Origin: JAJCZZ01 sp964569085
Lineage (GTDB): Bacteria; Gemmatimonadota; Gemmatimonadetes; Longimicrobiales; Gaopeijiaceae
Assembly: GCA_964569085.1 (NCBI GenBank)
Contig: CAZMTA010000010.1
Location: 60,219-124,218 of the forward strand
Reading direction: 5' to 3'
Length of the DNA: 64,000 nt
Shown here: positions 34,701 to 43,190 of the stretch, one piece after another
Numbering within the stretch: position 1 is the stretch's first letter
Layout: each line of letters starts with the position of its first letter
Made by a program: the position numbers and the translations under genes
The notes under the pieces: model-generated
What the model was told of the DNA's origin: nothing
Databases searched by the model: none
The model's input: the letters and a program-made list of their open reading frames with translations, nothing else

Positions 34701-37700
34701 CGACGTGACCTCCTGGGCCACGCCCACCGACACCGTGTCGGCCAGGGCGCCGGAGGTGGCCACGACGTCCACGGGTCCGCCGTTGGCCTCGGCGCGGACG
34801 AGGCCGGTGGCCGGGTCCACCGACACCACCGACGGGTCGTCGGAGCTCCAGACGACCGTCCCCGTGGCCGGGTTGCCGAGGGCGTCCCGGAGCGTCGCGT
34901 CCAGGTCCAGCGTCTGGCCCACGGCCGTGAGCGCGTGGGGGCCCTCCGGCGTCGCCTCCAGGGTGGTCGCCACCTGATCCACGTGGACCAGGGCGGAGTC
35001 CAGGACGCCCTCGAGGTAGACGTAGACCTTGGCTACGCCCTCCTTGGTCGCCGTGGCCGTGGTCGACGGGCCGGTGGCCGAGCTGAGTGAGAGGGACGAG
35101 CCGCCGACCGCCCATCCGAAGGCCCCGGCCGACGCCACCACGGAGCCGCCGCCGTCCCGGGCCACCGCGGTGAAGGTGACCGTGTCGCCCAGGGAGCGGA
35201 GCGTGTCCACCTTCGGGCTGATCTCCAGGCTGGCCACCTCGACGCCCACCGTCACGGTGGCCGCGCCCTCCACGCCCCCGGCCTCGGCCCGGACGTCGGC
35301 CACGCCGTCGCCCGCCGCCGTCACCAGGGCGGTTCCCGGGCCCGAAGCGGCGACGGTGGCCACCCCGGCATCGCCCGAGTTCCAGGTGAACGGGGGCTGC
35401 GGGTCGACGGGAGTCCCGCCCGGATCGTGGGCCGTGGCGCCGAAGGTGACGGTGTCGCCCAGGACCCGGAAGGCGTGGGCGCCGGGGGTCAGGGAGACGT
35501 ACCCCACCGTCTGCGCCACGGTGACGGTCACCCGGTCCGTCTTCCCTTCGCTGGTGGCCACGATGTCGGTGCTGCCGTTCCCCACGGCGGTCACCCGGCC
35601 CGAGGGGTCCACCGTCGCCACGGTCGGGTCCGTCTCGCTCCACGTCACGGTCGCGCCCACCGGATTGCCCAGGATGTCCCGGGTCACGGCCGCGAGCTGC
35701 AGCGTCTCGCCGAAGCTGGTGAGCGTCCGGGGGGACCGCGGGCTGATGGCTACGCTGGCCACCTCGGTGTCGACCCGGACCGGCGCCGTGCCGGCCACGC
35801 CCTCGGCCGTGGCGGTGACCTCGGCGGTGCCGTCGACGCCCGAGGTCACCACCGTGGAGGCGCCGGAGGAGGGGGCCACCGAGGCCACCGCCGGGTCGGT
35901 CGTGGTCCACGCGAAGCTCGTGACCCGGGCGACGGGGTTGGCGCCGGCGTCGAAGGCCCGCGCCGTGAAGGTCTGGGTCTGGCCCGAGGCGTTGAAGGTC
36001 CGGTCCCGGGGGGAGACCTCCACGTAGCTGACGGCCTGGGCGACGTCCACCTCGACCGTGGCCGCCACGCCGTCGCGGGAGGCCTCGATGCGGGCCGTCC
36101 CCTCGGCCACCGCCGTGACCACGCCGGAGCCGTCCACGGTGGCCACGCCCGGATCCAGCGAGCGCCAGGCGGCGGGCTGGAGGATGAGCTCACCCGCCGC
36201 GTCCGTGATCCGCGCCCGCAGGGCCAGCGTCTGCCCGAAGAAGGTCAGCGTGGCCGGCGAGGCGGGCTCGATGGCGACGGCGTCCACGACCCGCGCCACC
36301 GTGAGCGTCGCGCTCCCCTCGAGGCCGTTGTAGGCGGCGGTGACGGTGGCGACGCCGTCGTCCACGGCCTCGGCCACGCCGCCGGCGCCGACACGCACCA
36401 CGGCGAGGGCGTCGGAGCGCCAGAGGAAGCCCGCGGCCTCCGGAACCGGGAAACCGTCGGCGTCCCGCACGACGGCCTCCAGGGCCAACGTCTCCCCGGC
36501 CCGGGTGAAGGTGTGGGCGGCGGGAAGGACCTCCACCGAGGCCGGCGGGACCTTCACCGTCACCCCGGCCTCCCCGAAGACCCCGTCCAGCGTGGCGCGC
36601 ACCGTGGCGCTCCCCGGCGCCACCGCCGTGGCGGTTCCGTCGGGCGCCACCGAGACCACCAAGGGGTCGGTGGAGGACCACGCGAAGGCGCCGGCGTCCG
36701 GGAGCGGCTCCCCGTCGCCGTCCAGGGCCGTGGCGGTGAATACCTGGGTCTGGCCGCGGCCGGTGAACGCGTGGCCGTCGGGGGTGAGGACCACCCGGGC
36801 CACCGTGCGCTCCGGGGCCACCGTGACCTCCGCCGAGCCGGTGGCGTCGTCGGCCTGGACGGAGAGGACGGCGGAGCCCTCGGCCTCGGCGCTGGCCTCG
36901 CCTTCCTGGGTGACGCGGACCACCAGCGTGTCCGACGAGGACCAGACGAGCTCGTCCACGGTCATCTCGTGGTCGTTGGCGTCGAAGACCGTGGCCACGA
37001 AGGCCTGGACCCGGCCCAGCTCCACGAAGGTGAAGGAGGGCGGATCCACCTCGACGCGGTGGGCCACCTGCTCCACCACCACCGGCGCGCTCCCGGTCAC
37101 GCCCTGCGCCGTCGCCGAGATCCGGGCCACGCCGTTGCCCACGGTCCGGAAGGTGCCGGTGGCGTCCACGCGGACCACCAGGGTGTCCGACGAGGCCCAG
37201 GTGAAGTCCGGCGGAGCCATCTCCTGCCCGGCGCCGTCCAGGGCCACGGCCTGGAGCTGCCCGGTCACCCCCAGGGCCTCCAGGCGCACCGAGTCGGGGC
37301 GGAGGGCGATGGCGCGGAGCTCCTGGGCCACCGAGACGGTGGCCGAGCCCACGGCGTCGCCGGCCCGGGCCTCGACGCGGGCCGTGCCGTTGCCCACGGC
37401 CGTCACCGTGCCGTCCTCCGAGACCTGGACCACGGCGGGGCTCGCCGAGCTCCACGTCACGCCCCGCCGGCGGAGGGTGTCGCCCGCCTCGTCGACCACG
37501 GCGGCCGTCAGCCGGGCCGTCGCGCCCAGCGCCTCGAGGCGGACGGTCCCGGGGCTCACCAGGACCCGTGCGGGCACCCGCTCCACCAGGACCTCGGCCG
37601 TACCGGACACGTCGTCCAGGCTGGCCGTCACGGTGGTGCGGCCGTCCTCCACGGCGCGGACCAGACCCTCGGCGTCCACCGTGGCCACCGCCGCCCGGTC

Positions 37701-39056
37701 CACCGCCCAGCGGAAGCCGGTGAGGCTCGGGATGGGGGTCCCGTCGCGGGCCACGGCCACGGCGCGGTAGCGGAGGGTGTCCCCGGCGCGGGTGAAGGTG
37801 TGGGAGGCCGGCGTGACCTCGATGCGGTCCAGGGCCTCGGACACCGTCACGCCCACCGTGTCCGCCGCCTCGTCCAGGGAGACCACCACCCCGGTGATGC
37901 CGCTGGCCACGGCCGTGATCCGCCCCTGCCCGTCGACGGTGGCCACCGCCGGGTCCAGGGAGCGGAAGGAGAACGCGGCCCCCTCGACAGGGAAGCCCCG
38001 GGCGTCGGCGGCGGTGGCCGTCACCACGGCGTCGGCACCCAGCTCCGGGAGGAAGAGCCCCCCCGGCGAGGCCTCCACCGAGCGGGCCACCTGCGCCACC
38101 GTCAGCTCCGCCGTGCCGGCCAGCTCCGGTGCCCGGTCGGGAACGGCGGTCACGGTGGCGACGCCGGGGCGCAGCGCGAGGAAGGCCCCGCCGCCCAGGT
38201 GGCGCACCGGGGCGCCCTCGGGGACGCTCCACGAGAAGGACTCGCCGGGGAGGGAATCGCCCCGGGGGTCCACCAGGACGGCCCGGAGGCGGGCCGTGTC
38301 CTGGAGGCTCGTCAGCCGCAGCGCGGCGCCGGGGAGGAGGACCACCGAGTCCGGCCGCTGCACGGCCCGGAACCGGGTGGTGGCCCGGGCCGTCCCCGCC
38401 AGCGCGGTGACGGTCACGCCACCGGGCCGGAGGAAGGAGACCTCGGCCTCGCGGCTCCCGGTGCGGACGACGGTGGCCACGGCCGGGTCGCTGCTCTCCC
38501 AGAAGACCACGGCGCCCTCGCTCCCGTCGACCCGGGCGGAGACCGTAGTGGAGGCGCCTTCCTCGAAGAGCGTGTCGTGGGGCTCCACCGCGACGCCGGT
38601 GACGTCCAGGTTCGCCACGGGGCCCCGCACCACCTCCACCGCCTGGACCTCGAGCTGGCTGAGGCTCGACAGCTCCATGACGCGGCTGCGGCCGCTCCAC
38701 TCCACCGTCTCCACCCCGCCCGAGACGTTCAGGAGCTCCATGACCGTGTAGAAGCGGGGGTCCTGGAGCTCCGAGGAGTACGGGACCTCCAGGGAGAGCG
38801 TCCACTCGCTGCTGGACGGGTCCACGGGGAAGGTCTGGCGCTTCAGGACCTCGTCCCCGGGGGTGAGCAGCGCCGTGACCCGGATGGCGTTGATGGGCAG
38901 GGGCTGGCCGGAGCCGGTCTCCACGGCGAAGACCGGAGACAGGACCAGCTGGGCCGCCTGGTCCGTGGGGACCGGCGGGGACACGCCGTCCACGCACACC
39001 GCGAGGGCGGGGAGGAGAGCCACCAGGGCGAACGCCGCCCAACGCTTCCGATGCAT
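31746..39056 (-). CDS. Giant surface lipoprotein with about 21 bacterial Ig-like (Big_2) repeats and a beta-helical end
   Basis: 2,436 residues from ATG 39056. A lipobox (LPALAVC, C21) is followed by VDG. Residues about 30-190 form the domain shared with the lipoprotein at 25452-26465. Next are about 21 tandem units of 83-90 residues, each with a pattern such as VTP, L-x-A-x-A-x-D-x-x-G, WSSSDPxVATV, G-x-V-T-A-V-x-x-G and a closing VTV strand (Big_2/invasin-like). After about residue 1980 come low-complexity Gly/Thr/Ser strands (TLDLSDGATLDLSGSLDATGG) and two or three units with a HRVVFNGSGPQSIV-type motif, which suggest a right-handed beta-helix. Likely a long adhesin or matrix stalk on the outer membrane. 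Frame is unbroken throughout. Confidence 0.9.
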   Translation of the reverse strand: MHRKRWAAFALVALLPALAVCVDGVSPPVPTDQAAQLVLSPVFAVETGSGQPLPINAIRVTALLTPGDEVLKRQTFPVDPSSSEWTLSLEVPYSSELQDPRFYTVMELLNVSGGVETVEWSGRSRVMELSSLSQLEVQAVEVVRGPVANLDVTGVAVEPHDTLFEEGASTTVSARVDGSEGAVVFWESSDPAVATVVRTGSREAEVSFLRPGGVTVTALAGTARATTRFRAVQRPDSVVLLPGAALRLTSLQDTARLRAVLVDPRGDSLPGESFSWSVPEGAPVRHLGGGAFLALRPGVATVTAVPDRAPELAGTAELTVAQVARSVEASPGGLFLPELGADAVVTATAADARGFPVEGAAFSFRSLDPAVATVDGQGRITAVASGITGVVVSLDEAADTVGVTVSEALDRIEVTPASHTFTRAGDTLRYRAVAVARDGTPIPSLTGFRWAVDRAAVATVDAEGLVRAVEDGRTTVTASLDDVSGTAEVLVERVPARVLVSPGTVRLEALGATARLTAAVVDEAGDTLRRRGVTWSSASPAVVQVSEDGTVTAVGNGTARVEARAGDAVGSATVSVAQELRAIALRPDSVRLEALGVTGQLQAVALDGAGQEMAPPDFTWASSDTLVVRVDATGTFRTVGNGVARISATAQGVTGSAPVVVEQVAHRVEVDPPSFTFVELGRVQAFVATVFDANDHEMTVDELVWSSSDTLVVRVTQEGEASAEAEGSAVLSVQADDATGSAEVTVAPERTVARVVLTPDGHAFTGRGQTQVFTATALDGDGEPLPDAGAFAWSSTDPLVVSVAPDGTATAVAPGSATVRATLDGVFGEAGVTVKVPPASVEVLPAAHTFTRAGETLALEAVVRDADGFPVPEAAGFLWRSDALAVVRVGAGGVAEAVDDGVATVTAAYNGLEGSATLTVARVVDAVAIEPASPATLTFFGQTLALRARITDAAGELILQPAAWRSLDPGVATVDGSGVVTAVAEGTARIEASRDGVAATVEVDVAQAVSYVEVSPRDRTFNASGQTQTFTARAFDAGANPVARVTSFAWTTTDPAVASVAPSSGASTVVTSGVDGTAEVTATAEGVAGTAPVRVDTEVASVAISPRSPRTLTSFGETLQLAAVTRDILGNPVGATVTWSETDPTVATVDPSGRVTAVGNGSTDIVATSEGKTDRVTVTVAQTVGYVSLTPGAHAFRVLGDTVTFGATAHDPGGTPVDPQPPFTWNSGDAGVATVAASGPGTALVTAAGDGVADVRAEAGGVEGAATVTVGVEVASLEISPKVDTLRSLGDTVTFTAVARDGGGSVVASAGAFGWAVGGSSLSLSSATGPSTTATATKEGVAKVYVYLEGVLDSALVHVDQVATTLEATPEGPHALTAVGQTLDLDATLRDALGNPATGTVVWSSDDPSVVSVDPATGLVRAEANGGPVDVVATSGALADTVSVGVAQEVTSLTLTPASLVFSSSGETGTLVATAQDANGNEVSPVPALTWTTSDGAVATVGPDGEVTAGTTDGSAQITARTASGVSAAASVTVGRTVASIEITPADTTLRARGALATLTAVAKDGLGSVIPDVTSFSWSSDAPGVAAVAPVGTDTASVKAVADGTATISASAGGVTGTTTVTVERVAAAVTVTPDPVPDLTFLEETRTLSAEVTDSLGEPMDATVAWSTAESFITVDGGKVTAVAEGSGQVVATAGSAADTVTVTVAQAPAFVGLAPDTVTLTTLGDTLTFTPTVFDAGGSPVASPSVTWSTDPSSVASVDASGLVTAVGTGEAAVTARAGDVEGVGVVRVAPEAADVVVTPVPIPTLTALDATVQLTGRVEDGAGNTIAGATILWASLDPTLATVSTGGLVTARQNGTARIEARYQTDLDTIADTVSVTVAQAVASVAVTPSSVAMAPGDAGVQLHAEARDANGHPVPGTSFAWSSLDGAVAAVDMDTGFVTPGVEGATTVEATADGVTGSASVQVTSGQVARTFTGTSSGDLLDPANWEPAGAPDADDELVLGAGTTASLSSDFSLGSLTLEEGATLDLSDGATLDLSGSLDATGGITGSGTVEMSGTGTITGTVPNLDVTGNVSVEGQVTVSGDLETADGGTLSMTEPTDQLSVQGDLLAGGGDTDGSLTSGTIYLSGQLVNVTTSFKTFNPSGDHTVVFNGTVEQTVTLDFPGENQHRFQNVVVDNPAGVVFATSIPILGSATIQRGALGGGGADVYTEVYGNIVDVPGSGWRIPTTWIRGAAPSLPASMSTDLVFPAATTLTADLVVAGDVRVTGSASNLNLGGHRLTATGGFEVDDSGLLTMVDGSSELAVTGDVRFGGRNTVGALSAGTVFVGADFHWSNGVKVDPFLPSGSHRVVFNGSGPQSIVYTPGGNRVFAFQDLTIAAGADVTPAGSLTVAGTMTVDGRFTVPAGTTLTVLGALDDAAGEVVANGTVVPPTP

Positions 39057-39351
39057 CCGGAACGTCCAGCCGTTCGTCTCGATGGAAGAACCCTCCTCGG
39101 AGCTCGGGTCGCGACGGGACCGAGCCCCGTCCGGAGCGCGTCCCCCTCGGCCTACACGCACACGCCTACCCCGCTCCGGGCGGATCCGGGAGCCGAGCAG
39201 GACCGTCGATCTTCGAGCACCGGGGGGGGCACGCTTCCATCCTTCCCTTCAACGGTAGCCAAGGGCCCCCCCACGGGGCAATCGATTCGATCGCGCGCAC
39301 GGGGGAGCGGGCAGGGTGGAGGGGCAGGCACGAAGGGACCGGGCGCGCAGC
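39057..39351. other. Intergenic region upstream of the giant gene
   Basis: 295 bp before the N run. No gene is supported on either strand. I see no clear promoter hexamers. The giant gene's promoter should lie here. Confidence 0.6.
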
Positions 39352-39451
39352 NNNNNNNNNNNNNNNNNNNNNNNNNNNNNNNNNNNNNNNNNNNNNNNNN
39401 NNNNNNNNNNNNNNNNNNNNNNNNNNNNNNNNNNNNNNNNNNNNNNNNNNN
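39352..39451. other. Scaffold gap (100 N)
   Basis: Exactly 100 N between the giant gene's upstream region and tRNA-Lys. No long end overlap is visible. The sequence resuming at 39452 begins with an inverted partial copy of the tRNA 3' end. Confidence 0.98.
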
Positions 39452-39510
39452 GGGTTCGAGACGTACCCGGGACAGGCGCGCAGCGAATGACCCGGGTGGG
39501 TCTCGAACCC
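39452..39510. repeat. Inverted partial copy of the tRNA-Lys 3' end
   Basis: 39452-39474 on the plus strand reads GGGTTCGAGAC, three bases, CCCGGG, three bases. The tRNA-Lys 3' part on the minus strand (39510-39488) has the same GGGTTCGAGAC and CCCGGG with different triplets between and after. The arms match at 17 or 18 of 23 positions around a 13-base loop. The plus-strand copy cannot form a proper T stem, so it is not a second functional tRNA end. Confidence 0.6.
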
Positions 39511-39560
39511 ACGACCTACGGATTAAAAGTCCGTTGCTCTGCCAGCTGAGCTACCGGGTC
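39488..39560 (-). tRNA. tRNA-Lys (anticodon TTT)
   Basis: 73 nt on the minus strand. The acceptor GACCCGG pairs with CCGGGTC. The D arm is GCTC...GAGC and the anticodon arm ACGGA-CTTTTAA-TCCGT has anticodon TTT. The T arm is GTGGG-TTCGAGA-CCCAC, and the discriminator base is A. CCA is not encoded. A TATCTT hexamer 6 bases before the 5' end may be its -10 element. Confidence 0.97.
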
Positions 39561-39628
39561 GCCTTGAAGATAGGCGCCTCGCCGGAGCGGGGAAGGCACG
39601 TGGCGTGATCCGGACGGGCGGCGCGGGC

Positions 39629-42493
39629 TCAGGCCGAGCCCCCGCGCCCCTCCACGGCCCGGCGCAGCGGGTGGTCCGCCGGGAGCTCGACGACGTTCCG
39701 TGCGGCCTCGTCCCGCGCGCCCCGGGCCCCCGCGGCGTCCCCCAGCGCCTCCAGCGCTCCCGACCGGAGGAGCTCCGTCTCGCCACGGCGGGGGTGGGGA
39801 TAGGGGCGGATGCGCCCCTCGGCCTCGGCCACCCGGTCCAGAATTCGCAGCGCCTCGGCGGGCTCGCCCCGGGCCAGGCGGAGCCGCGCCCGCTCCCGCT
39901 CCACGTCCAGGGCGTAGCGGTGATCCGGCCGGAGCACGGTCCCGGCCAGCTCCGCCGCCGCCTCCAGGAGCGAGTCGGCCTCCGCCAGCCGACCCTCTTC
40001 CAGAGCGGCCCGCCCGAGCCCCGCTCGGATGAGCACCGTGTACGTGCCGGGCTCGCCCTCCAGCCGGCCGCGGATCGCCTCGGCCTCCCGGAAGCGCCTC
40101 CGGGCCTCGTCCACCCGGCCGGCCTCCAGGAGCACCTGGCCCTGCAGCACCAGCGAGAACACCACGCCGGGGTGGTCGGCGCCCCGGGCCACCCGCTTGG
40201 CGCCGATGACCGAGTCGATCCGCGCCACGGCCAGGTCGTACCGGCCCAGCGCCCAGTCCGCCAGCGCCAGCGACTCCCGGGTGCCCCGGGTGTGGGCGTG
40301 GGCCTCGCCGAGCTCCCGGGCGCTCCGCTCCAGGGCGTCCCGGAGGACGGGCTCGGCCTCGCCGAAGCGGCCCAGGGCCACCAGCGTGACCCCCCACTCC
40401 TCGTCGCTCTCGATGCGGTCCGGGTGCTGGGGCTCGAAGAGCGCGCTGCGCATCTCCCGTCCCCCCCGCACCATGGGCACGGCCTGGACGTACTGCTCCC
40501 GGAGCCGGTGGATCATCCCCAGGTTGGCCATGGCGGCGGCCGCCACGGGGTCGGGGCGTCCCGACCCCTCCCCCTCCAGGGCCTGGAGGAAGAGCGCCTC
40601 GGCCTCCTGGAAGGCGCCCTGGTCGTGGAAGGTGGAGGCGAGCCCCAGCATGGCCCGGGCCGTGGTGCCCCGCCCCACCCCGGCGCCCCCTCGGTCCAGA
40701 TCCAGCGCCTCCTGGAAGAGCGCGGCGGCCCGCTCGTACTCCCGGTCGTCCCGCACGGCCCACCCCAGCTCGGTGAGGAGCTCCGCCACGAGGGTGTCCG
40801 ACACCGGGACCTCCCGGGTCCGGGCCAGCGCCGCCTCGAGGAGGGGCACGGACCGGGGGTCGCCCAGCTCCGCCGAGAGCAGGGCCCGGCGGCCGAGGGC
40901 GTCGGCGTGCCCGGGGCCGTCGGGGTCCACCCGGGCCCGGAGCGCCACCGCCCGGTCCGCGAGCCCCCCCGCCTCGTCCAGCATCCCCAGGTTCCGGTGG
41001 ATCTGGGCCAGCTCGAGGAAGAGGGTGGCCTGGAGCTCGGGGTCGTCGGCCAGGGTCGCCTCGACTCTGGCCACCCCGTCGGCGAGCACCTGGCGGATCC
41101 CCAGCGTGTCCTCGGGGGCGCGGGTGGGATCCCCCAGCCGGAAGAGCTCCGTCACCAGCGCCGTCACCTGCCCCGCCCGGGCGGCCTGGGCCTGGGCCAC
41201 GTCCCGGGCCGCACGCGCCTCCCGGGCCTGCCAGAGGGTGGCGCCCATCCCGCCCACCAGCGCCACGACGAAGAGGGCGGCGGCCAGGGAGGCGGCCCGG
41301 TTCCGCCCCAGGAACTTCCGCATCCGGTATCCGGGCGTCGCCCGCCGCGCCTCGATGGGGCGGCCGTCCAGCCATCGCCGGAGATCCTCCGCCAGGCGCC
41401 GGGCCGAGTCGTAGCGGCGCCCGGGCTCCTTGGCCACCGCCGTGAGGACGATGGTGTCCAGGTCCCCCCGCAGCACCCGCCCGAGCTGCGCCGGCGACTG
41501 CCTCCGCGCCGCCGCGGAGGCGTCCACGGTGGCGCGCTCCAGCCCCTCGTCGCTCCCGGCCCGGGGCAGCCCCCGCTCCGCCAGCTCGCTGGGCGGCCGG
41601 GCCGGCGTCTCGGCCACGACCCGGCTGAGGCGGGCCGCGGGGAGGTCCGCGGTGCGGTAGGGACGGAAGCCCGAGAGGAGCTCGCAGAGGAGGACGCCCA
41701 GGGCGTAGACGTCGGTGGCGGCGGTGACCCGGTCCCCGGCGAGCTGCTCCGGGCTGGCGTAGGCCGGCGTCACCCAGAGCTGCGTCTTCCCCTCGGCCTC
41801 GCCCTCCAGGCTCTTGGCGATGCCGAAGTCCAGGAGCTTCGGCTGGCCGTGGGGCGTCACCAGGATGTTCGAGGGCTTCAGGTCCCGGTGCACCACCAGC
41901 TGGCCGTGGGCGGCGTGCACGGCCTCGCAGACCCGCACGAAGAGCTCGACCCGCTCCCGCACGCCCAGGCTGCGGCGGTCGGCCCACGCCAGCAGGTCCT
42001 CGCCGTGGACGAACTCCATCGCGTAGTAGGGCTGGCCGTCGTCCAGCACCCCCCCGTCGATGAGGCGGGCGATGCCGGGGTGCTCCAGGCGCGCCAGGAT
42101 CCGGCGCTCCTCCTGGAAGCGCCGGGCCAGGAGGGGGTCGACGAAGCGGCCGCGCACGAGCTTGAGGGCCACCGTCTGCTCGAAGTCCTCGGCCTCGCGG
42201 ATGGCCAGGAGGACCACCCCCATCCCCCCCTCCCCCAGGAGCCGCACGATGCGGTACGGCCCCAGCCGCTCCGGGAAGCGCCCGCCCAGGGGGCGCTCCT
42301 CCTCCGGGAGGTCGGCCAGGGGGCCGGGCCGGTCGTGGGCGGCCAGGAGGGAGGCCACCTCGTCGGGAAGCCCGGGATCCTCCCGGCCGGCGGCCTCCAG
42401 GAGGCGCCGCCGGCCGGTGGCGTCGAGGTCCAGGGCCTCCAGGAAGAGCGCCTCCACCCGCTCCCGGGCGGGCCCGGCGGCCGGCGGGCTCAC
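39629..42493 (-). CDS. Transmembrane Ser/Thr protein kinase with TPR region
   Basis: 954 residues from GTG 42493, overlapping the sigma factor's TGA. An N-terminal helical segment precedes the PknB-type kinase domain (about 78-350). Its elements are the loop LGEGGMGVV, lysine K111 (VALKLV), catalytic HRDLKPSN with D204, the DFG motif (222-224) and activation segment TPAYASPEQL. A transmembrane helix follows near residue 400 (AASLAAALFVVALVGGMGATL). The C-terminal 530 residues are tetratricopeptide-like repeats, probably in the periplasm, and could sense a ligand or protein. The ECF-kinase pair is a common signalling unit in Gemmatimonadota, Acidobacteriota and Planctomycetota. The kinase probably controls the paired sigma factor. 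Confidence 0.93.
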   Translation of the reverse strand: MSPPAAGPARERVEALFLEALDLDATGRRRLLEAAGREDPGLPDEVASLLAAHDRPGPLADLPEEERPLGGRFPERLGPYRIVRLLGEGGMGVVLLAIREAEDFEQTVALKLVRGRFVDPLLARRFQEERRILARLEHPGIARLIDGGVLDDGQPYYAMEFVHGEDLLAWADRRSLGVRERVELFVRVCEAVHAAHGQLVVHRDLKPSNILVTPHGQPKLLDFGIAKSLEGEAEGKTQLWVTPAYASPEQLAGDRVTAATDVYALGVLLCELLSGFRPYRTADLPAARLSRVVAETPARPPSELAERGLPRAGSDEGLERATVDASAAARRQSPAQLGRVLRGDLDTIVLTAVAKEPGRRYDSARRLAEDLRRWLDGRPIEARRATPGYRMRKFLGRNRAASLAAALFVVALVGGMGATLWQAREARAARDVAQAQAARAGQVTALVTELFRLGDPTRAPEDTLGIRQVLADGVARVEATLADDPELQATLFLELAQIHRNLGMLDEAGGLADRAVALRARVDPDGPGHADALGRRALLSAELGDPRSVPLLEAALARTREVPVSDTLVAELLTELGWAVRDDREYERAAALFQEALDLDRGGAGVGRGTTARAMLGLASTFHDQGAFQEAEALFLQALEGEGSGRPDPVAAAAMANLGMIHRLREQYVQAVPMVRGGREMRSALFEPQHPDRIESDEEWGVTLVALGRFGEAEPVLRDALERSARELGEAHAHTRGTRESLALADWALGRYDLAVARIDSVIGAKRVARGADHPGVVFSLVLQGQVLLEAGRVDEARRRFREAEAIRGRLEGEPGTYTVLIRAGLGRAALEEGRLAEADSLLEAAAELAGTVLRPDHRYALDVERERARLRLARGEPAEALRILDRVAEAEGRIRPYPHPRRGETELLRSGALEALGDAAGARGARDEAARNVVELPADHPLRRAVEGRGGSA

Positions 42494-43053
42494 GGCTCGG
42501 CCAGCTCCCGGTTGAGCCAGGCCCGGGCCAGGGCCCAGTCCCGCCGCACGGTGACGTTGGAGACGCCCAGCGCCTCCGCGGTCTCGTCCAGGCTCATCCC
42601 GGCGAAGAAGCGGCACTCCACGACCCGGGCGCGGCGGGGCTCCACCTCGGCCAGGCGCTCCAGCGCCTCGTCCAGGGCCAGGAGGTCCTCCGGGCGCTCC
42701 CGGGCCGCCACCACCACGTCCTCCAGCGGCTCGGGCACCACGCCCCCGCCCCGCTTCTCGGACTTCCGGGCCCGGGCGTAGCCGATGAGCACGCGGCGCA
42801 TGGCCGACGCGGCGGTGCCGAAGAAGTGGGCCCGGCCCCGCCAGGAGACGTCGTCGAGCTCGGCCAGGCGCAGGTAGGCCTCGTGCACCAGCGCGGTGGC
42901 GCCCAGGGTGTGGCCGTCCCGCTCCCGACGCATCTCGCGGCGGGCCAGGTCCCGCAGCTCGTCGTAGACCAGGGGCAGCAGCCGGTCGGCGGCGTCGGCG
43001 TCGCCGTCGGCCATGCGGGCGAGGATCCGGGTGAGCTGGGTCGGCTGAGACAC
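42490..43053 (-). CDS. ECF-type RNA polymerase sigma factor
   Basis: 187 residues from GTG 43053. A longer form from GTG 43143 adds 30 residues unlike the family. Sigma region 2 is VYDELRDLARREMRRERDGHTLGATALVHEAYLRL and region 4 is the SLDETAEALGVSNVTVRRDWALARAWL helix-turn-helix. The pattern matches the TIGR02999 (sig-70_gmx1) type ECF factors that lack a usual anti-sigma partner and sit beside Ser/Thr kinase genes, as here. No Shine-Dalgarno sequence is clear for either start. Targets unknown. Confidence 0.92.
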   Translation of the reverse strand: MSQPTQLTRILARMADGDADAADRLLPLVYDELRDLARREMRRERDGHTLGATALVHEAYLRLAELDDVSWRGRAHFFGTAASAMRRVLIGYARARKSEKRGGGVVPEPLEDVVVAARERPEDLLALDEALERLAEVEPRRARVVECRFFAGMSLDETAEALGVSNVTVRRDWALARAWLNRELAEP

Positions 43054-43190
43054 GGCGGGCAGGGTGGAGGTACGGGTCCAATTGACCCCGCGGAGGGGCG
43101 CCGCGCCAGATTTCCGTCGGGAGCGGATGAGCGGATTCGCCACGGTTCCGCGCCTCGTAGGGTGTCCCCCCCTTCCACCCCACGGACCCC

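Noticed and set aside
31746..39056. Repeated units of about 250-270 bp as a possible CRISPR or satellite array
   Set aside because: The repeats are protein-coding Ig-like domains, diverged in DNA, with one unbroken frame and no spacer pattern.
39452..39474. A second tRNA on the plus strand
   Set aside because: The T stem cannot pair properly and everything upstream is in the gap. It is only a partial, mutated inverted copy.
42490..43143. The longer 217-residue start of the ECF sigma factor
   Set aside because: The extra 30 residues are Arg-rich and unlike the family. The 187-residue form has the usual length, although neither start has a clear ribosome site.
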